DNA from: Acidobacteriota bacterium
GTDB lineage: Bacteria; Acidobacteriota; Terriglobia; Terriglobales; Acidobacteriaceae
DNA length: 64,000 nucleotides
Assembly: GCA_018268895.1 (NCBI GenBank)
Contig: JAFDVP010000001.1
Span: 1,364,001 to 1,428,000, forward strand
Direction of reading: 5' to 3'
Each line of letters begins with the position of its first letter. Positions within the stretch are counted from its first letter, which is position 1. The notes below the pieces were generated by a model. That model ran no database searches. It had not been told where the DNA came from and was given only the letters and a program-made list of their open reading frames with translations. The translations under genes and the position numbers were made by a program. This document shows, piece by piece, positions 60,701 through 64,000 of the stretch.

Positions 60701-60890
60701 TCAAACGCCCTTCAAGCTCTTCTGGGTTCAAGCCCGTATACTGCCAACCGATCGAGATTACCGGGATGTCGATGTTTGGAAAGATGTCCGTCGGAGTGCG
60801 CAGAATCACGACCGGCGCTGCGATTAGAATCAACAGCGCAAGCACGATAAAGGTATACGGCCGGTTGAGAGCTACCTTAACAATCCACAT
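57699..60890 (-). CDS. RND efflux permease, HAE-like (AcrB family)
   Basis: 1063 aa, the normal length. TM1 at the start (YTFIVLALLILIAAPVVIL), then porter domain PNIDIPVISIGWQYTGLNPE, TM4 region LGGLALAVGILVDDATVTIE with the Asp-Asp proton relay, a second porter domain (about 545-840) and TM7-12 ending GRAVIGGLLCATVATLVFVP. Having two adjacent Asp residues in TM4 argues for the drug/amphiphile (HAE) group rather than heavy-metal exporters. It is first in the three-gene operon and divergent from the gene at 61060, with 169 bp for promoters; no regulator lies next to it. It could export the NRPS product, but nothing in the sequence shows that. Confidence 0.94.
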   Translation of the reverse strand: MWIVKVALNRPYTFIVLALLILIAAPVVILRTPTDIFPNIDIPVISIGWQYTGLNPEELEGRLTTPYEKALTTLVDNIQHIESTTYNGVAVVKIFLQPGASLDTANAQVTAASQYLLRQLPPGVLPPEIINFSASSVPILQLGVSGQGLSESQLNDYSTNFIRPQLITVNGSMLPLPYGGRQRQINITMDQAAMQSKGIAPGDLLNAVAQQNVVMPSGTIKIGQSEYDVRTNGTPRTVEELANIPLKQVNGTTIYLRDVASVNDGFQVQTNVVRQDGHRGVLISVLKNGNASTLDVVSGIRKILPRVSSTVPPELKITPLSDQSIFVRGAVEGVIREAIVAAALTAAMILIFLGSWRSTVIIAISIPLSILTSVIVLSLMGETINTMTLGGLALAVGILVDDATVTIENIERFLEDGFPLREAILEGAAQISVPALVSTLCICIVFLPMFFLGGVARYLFVPLAEAVVFAMLASYILSRTLVPTLAMYLLREHGHGASGTGFFARFQHGFERSFERMRAGYHSLLQRLVLRRRVFVPIFIALCTGAFILAPFLGEDFFPDTDSGQFVLHVRGVSGLRIEETARLFDLVEEEIRKEIPSSEIDNILDNIGLPYSTMNTQHLTNGSINPADGDIFVTLKEGHHPTAKYVSDLRRELPRKFPNATFYTLPADITTQILNFGVPAPIDIQIEGNDVDTSKVQADKILAQLRNVPGLTDLRIQQPFDYPTLQLTIDRTKAAQGGYTQRDVATSVLNSLSGSMQVTPMFFLNWKNHVNYFIVAQTPQYKMGSMQDLGNIPINRTTSGVPLTGTGTPEILSDLASVHRGTEMATVNHYNIRRVLDIYGNVQGRDLGAISRQVEKILENDKKTLPRGTFISLKGQVETMRTSYIGLLGGLVFSIALVYLLIVVNFQSWVDPFIIITALPAALAGIVLFLFLTRTALSVPALMGAIMCMGVATANSILVISFAKSQLEHHGDAVQAAIEAGTTRFRPVIMTALAMIIGMVPMALGLGDGGEQNAPLGRAVIGGLLCATVATLVFVPSVFALIHGRNRDKGVITAKYPVEEHA

Positions 60891-61059
60891 CTAAGCCCCG
60901 ATCCTGAGTGATGCCTTGTTTTTCCCCTGTAACTATCCTATTTTATTCGACTCAAAACATAATGTATCCAGTTCAGTACGTTGGGTTTGCATCACTCTGA
61001 TTGCAAATTTTGTATCGCATGTCAGACGTTTGCAGTATGCTGTGCGCTAAAATCGCGTC

Positions 61060-61446
61060 ATGCGCCGCTTGCTAGCCATCATCCTGCTGCTGATACCGGG
61101 TCTTCCCCTTGTATCACCGCTGGTCGTAGCTGCCGCAGGACAAGACGCATCGCTGCCAGCCTGCTGCAGGCGCAATGGAGCGCATCACTGCTCTGCCATG
61201 ATGCCTGCGGATGCGGGCAGTTCAACTGCGACGCACATAGAGGCAATCCGCGGACGTTGCCCCTCATATCCAGCCGCTGCTGTCTCGGTATTTCATGGCG
61301 ATACGGCGATAATCGCTTCCGCCCTTCTTCTTCATGCTCATCCTGAGCTGGAAGCTTCGTCCTTTGATTTATCCGCATCGGGTTCTTCTAGTATCGGCAG
61401 CGCGACGCATGATCGCGGACCACCTTCTTCATCGACTTCCCTCTAA
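61060..61446 (+). CDS. Small exported Cys/His-rich protein of unknown function
   Basis: 128 aa. The N-terminal signal peptide (MRRLLAIILLLIPGLPLVSP) precedes a short cluster ACCRRNGAHHCSAM (about residues 33-46) with three Cys and two His, plus a Met, the composition of a metal- or thiol-binding site. The rest is Ala/Ser/His-rich and low in complexity. It sits between the divergent RND operon and the TonB-dependent receptor on the same strand as the receptor (134 bp upstream). A role in metal handling with the receptor is possible. I do not recognise a named family, and no Shine-Dalgarno is obvious. Confidence 0.6.
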   Translation: MRRLLAIILLLIPGLPLVSPLVVAAAGQDASLPACCRRNGAHHCSAMMPADAGSSTATHIEAIRGRCPSYPAAAVSVFHGDTAIIASALLLHAHPELEASSFDLSASGSSSIGSATHDRGPPSSSTSL

Positions 61447-61537
61447 TCGTTTCGCTCAACAGCTTTACCTGTTGTCATGCGGGCTCACATCCCCGTGATC
61501 TACCGTGCAGGCTGGTCAATTGAGCCTGGAAGAACAT

Positions 61538-61555
61538 CTGACCCCAAAGGGTCAG
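61538..61555 (+). promoter_or_regulatory. 7-bp hairpin in the leader of the TonB-dependent receptor
   Basis: CTGACCC (61538-61544), CAAA loop, GGGTCAG (61549-61555), starting 43 bases before the receptor start. It could be an operator dyad or an mRNA leader hairpin. No riboswitch core was recognised around it. Confidence 0.35.
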
Positions 61556-61580
61556 CCGCATTGCCGTATACGAGGAAGCC

Positions 61581-64000
61581 TTGAAATACCCAGGACTCGG
61601 CACTATTGCGATAGCCATTGTGCTAGCGCCGCACATCTGCATTCACGCTCAACAAACCATCAACAATGCGACACTCGGCGGGCGCGTGCTTGATCCGCAA
61701 AGCCGTAGCGTCGCAGGCGCTGAAGTTACAGCGACACAACTTGCCACCAACCTCACTCACATCGTTGCAACGGATTCCGAGGGACGATTTCGCTTTCCGT
61801 ATCTCGCAATCGGTTCTTATCGCATCTCCGTTGCGCAGAGTGGATTCGCGTCGGCTCAGCGGGAAGTCAATCTAACAGTGGGGGCCGACTTTCAGCTTCT
61901 TATTGCGCTTAGCATTTCAACTGCGCAGACTTCGGTCGAGGTCAGCGGAGCGCCCCCTATTGTTGAGACCAACCGAAGCGAGATCGCTGAAACCATCTCT
62001 CGCAATGAGGTACAGAATCTCTCGTTGCTGGGACGCAATTTTCTTGATCTTGCGCTTCTTACTCCCGGCGTCTCACCAACGAACACTGCTAGCACCCAGC
62101 TTTTTGCCGAGACATCGGGGGTTCCAGGCCAAGGCTACTCCATCAACAGTCAACGCAATTTTTCAAATAACTACGTTGTCGATGGCCTTTCCGCAAACGA
62201 CGATGCCGCAGGCCTGACTGGAATTTTCTATAGCCTCGATACTGTGAGCGAGTTCCAGATTGTGACGTCGGGCGGACAAGCTGAGTTTGGTAGAGCGCTC
62301 GGAGGCTATGCCAACATGGTCACTCGCAGCGGGACCGATGAATGGCACGGCAATCTTTACGGCTTCCTGCGCAATCAGCGATTCAACGCGACCAATGCGC
62401 TATCGCAAAGCACACTGCCACTCACGCAGGCTCAGTACGGTGCTGGCATCGGCGGTCCGATTATTCACAAGCAAACTTTTCTCTACGCTAATTTCGAGCG
62501 AAAACAGCTCAACCAGAATGGACTCGTAACAGTGACTCCGACGAACGCCAATCTCATCAATGCGCGATTGAAGGCGGTAAACTACGCGGGACCACAGATT
62601 GCAACTGGAATCTATCCAAACCCCGTCCGCACCAACAATGTTTTCGCGAGACTGGATCATCAATTCAACCCGCGTGACGAGCTCAATATCCACTACAACC
62701 TCTATACGGTGGACAGCAACAACTCACGAGGAGCAGGGGCCCTAAGCGCAACCAGCGGCGCCGCAGCGCTTCACGATACCGATCACACCATTGCAGTCAG
62801 CAACATCATCACTCTTTCGTCAAATACAGTAAACGAGACTCGCGGACAGTTCATCCACAGCTCGCTTACTGCTCCACCAAACGATCCGACCGGTCCAGCC
62901 GTGAGCATCTCAGGCGTGGCATCCTTCGGCACGCTCTCCAGTTCCCCGCAAGGCCGCCTCAACAACCTCTACGAAGCAGTCAACAACATCTCACGCCAGG
63001 CCGGCGCGCACTCACTACGCGCAGGAGGCGATTTTCTCTACAATGACCTGAAGATTACTTTTCCGCAATCCGCGCGTGGAAGCTACTCCTTCTCATCGCT
63101 CGCCAATTTCCTGGCAGGCACCTACAACGCTTTGGGTTACACCCAGTCGTTTGGTAACCCCGCCGTTACACAAGGCAACGCCAACCTTGGCTTTTACGCA
63201 CAGGATGAGTGGAAGCTGTCTCACACCTTCACACTCAATGCAGGGCTGCGGTACGATCTCCAGTTCCTCAAGGCCATCGTCACCGACACGAATAATGTCT
63301 CGCCGCGAATCGGTTTTGCATGGTCTCCATTTCAAGGCAACCACACACTCATCCGTGCGAGTTACGGCCTCTTCTACGATCGCGTTCCTCTACGCGCTCT
63401 TTCCAACGCGTTGCAATCCAGCAGCAATACAACCAACATCAATGCTTCGACCTTTGTTACCGTCAACCTTTCACCAACACAGGCGGGAGCTCCTACCTTT
63501 CCCAACACGGCTGCGTCTCTTCCCTCTGGTGTCCTCGTAAACTTCACCACGATGGATCCGCACATGCAAAACGCCTATTCTCACCAGGCTTCGCTTCAGG
63601 TTGAGCAACAGCTCACCAACACAAGCTCTCTCAGCATCAGCTACCAGCATGTTCGTGGCCTCAGGCTGATTGCATCGATAAATCAGAACACACCGACATG
63701 CGTCGCCAGCGGCAACAATAACGGCTGCAGGCTTGATTCAACCTATGGCAACAACAAACAGTATCGAGGTGCCGCCGACTCTTCCTACGATGGTCTGTCC
63801 GTCTCCCTTGTCCAGAGACCGTCGCATTGGGGAAGTTATCGCATTGCGTATACGTGGTCGAAAGCCATCGATGACGTTGGCGAGTTTTTTTTCAGCTCCC
63901 CGATCAACAACTTCAACATCTCGCAGGACCGGGGACGCTCCGATGATGACCAGCGCCATCGCGTCGTTTTTTCAGGAGTCGTCCATACATCCATGGGCTC
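61581..64000 (+). CDS. TonB-dependent receptor, Oar-like with carboxypeptidase-regulatory domain (3' end beyond window)
   Basis: Open to the window edge, about 806 codons, with no stop seen. The start is TTG 61581, with GAGGAA at 61572-61577; it gives a signal peptide (MKYPGLGTIAIAIVLAPHIC then IHAQQ). Next is a CarboxypepD_reg-like beta-sandwich (TLGGRVLDPQSRSVAGAEVT). A plug domain follows (LSLLGRNFLDLALLTPGVSP and NYVVDGLSANDD), then beta-barrel strands (FLYANFERKQLNQNG, NLGFYAQDEWKLSHTF, PRIGFAWSPFQGNHT). This type is greatly expanded in Acidobacteria, where it is thought to import glycans or other large substrates across the outer membrane with TonB energy. The ligand is unknown. The frame is partial at the 3' end only because the window stops. 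Confidence 0.92.
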   Translation, partial: MKYPGLGTIAIAIVLAPHICIHAQQTINNATLGGRVLDPQSRSVAGAEVTATQLATNLTHIVATDSEGRFRFPYLAIGSYRISVAQSGFASAQREVNLTVGADFQLLIALSISTAQTSVEVSGAPPIVETNRSEIAETISRNEVQNLSLLGRNFLDLALLTPGVSPTNTASTQLFAETSGVPGQGYSINSQRNFSNNYVVDGLSANDDAAGLTGIFYSLDTVSEFQIVTSGGQAEFGRALGGYANMVTRSGTDEWHGNLYGFLRNQRFNATNALSQSTLPLTQAQYGAGIGGPIIHKQTFLYANFERKQLNQNGLVTVTPTNANLINARLKAVNYAGPQIATGIYPNPVRTNNVFARLDHQFNPRDELNIHYNLYTVDSNNSRGAGALSATSGAAALHDTDHTIAVSNIITLSSNTVNETRGQFIHSSLTAPPNDPTGPAVSISGVASFGTLSSSPQGRLNNLYEAVNNISRQAGAHSLRAGGDFLYNDLKITFPQSARGSYSFSSLANFLAGTYNALGYTQSFGNPAVTQGNANLGFYAQDEWKLSHTFTLNAGLRYDLQFLKAIVTDTNNVSPRIGFAWSPFQGNHTLIRASYGLFYDRVPLRALSNALQSSSNTTNINASTFVTVNLSPTQAGAPTFPNTAASLPSGVLVNFTTMDPHMQNAYSHQASLQVEQQLTNTSSLSISYQHVRGLRLIASINQNTPTCVASGNNNGCRLDSTYGNNKQYRGAADSSYDGLSVSLVQRPSHWGSYRIAYTWSKAIDDVGEFFFSSPINNFNISQDRGRSDDDQRHRVVFSGVVHTSMG

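Noticed and set aside
61530..61580. Leader before the TonB-dependent receptor, considered as a cobalamin riboswitch
   Set aside because: There is a good 7-bp hairpin, but the B12-box and the conserved core elements are not present.

Overview
The window looks like a chromosomal segment of an Acidobacteriota bacterium, most likely class Terriglobia (the Terriglobus/Granulicella/Edaphobacter type). This is inferred from an Oar-like TonB-dependent receptor with a carboxypeptidase-regulatory N-terminal domain, a huge secreted protein with repeated Acidobacteria-type Ig-like domains, and moderately high GC. No phage, IS, CRISPR or rRNA was seen.

Layout. (1) 1-5.3 kb: queuosine-precursor transporter, tRNA-Glu, a small unknown protein, and a LacI-type regulator divergent from a GH106-type glycoside hydrolase. 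(2) 5.3-8.5 kb: acyltransferase and two glycosyltransferases. (3) 8.9-24 kb: a JmjC-like dioxygenase and a three-gene hybrid NRPS-PKS joined by ATGA overlaps. Its organisation is A(Thr)-T / KS-AT(malonyl)-ACP-aminotransferase-C-A(Gly)-T / C-C-T-TE. (4) 24-27.4 kb: a membrane-anchored alpha/beta hydrolase, then a PP2C phosphatase with a degenerate receiver and an RsbW-like kinase. (5) 27.4-47.9 kb: a Wzx/Wzy-type exopolysaccharide (EPS) locus. It holds a priming phosphoglycosyl transferase, a degenerate relative of it fused to a nucleotidyltransferase-like domain, WecG/TagA, GT2 and GT4 enzymes, an ATP-grasp enzyme, two hexapeptide acyltransferases (one is in region 2), a Wza-like export protein, a Wzz/Wzc-like protein lacking its kinase motif, a Wzy-like polymerase and a Wzx flippase. 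The STAS protein that completes the partner switch, an Sfp-type phosphopantetheinyl transferase, a type II thioesterase and a clan-A-like glycoside hydrolase lie inside it. (6) 48.1-54.1 kb: a giant lipoprotein with 12 Ig-like repeats whose C-terminal half is a paralogue of the glycoside hydrolase at 39.2 kb. (7) 55-60.9 kb: a complete tripartite RND efflux operon. (8) 61-64 kb: a small Cys/His-rich exported protein and a TonB-dependent receptor running off the end.

How they may work together (inference): the NRPS-PKS probably makes a short Thr-malonate-Gly derived peptide with a beta-amino unit. The carrier-protein activator and the editing thioesterase for it sit inside the EPS locus. The thioesterase is directly downstream of the chain-length gene on the same strand, so the two pathways look physically, and perhaps transcriptionally, interlocked. 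The phosphatase/kinase/STAS set is the obvious candidate for their common regulator. A recurring feature is catalytically degenerate members of enzyme families: the receiver domain, the Wzc-like kinase domain, a nucleotidyltransferase/PGT fusion, and an NRPS condensation domain.
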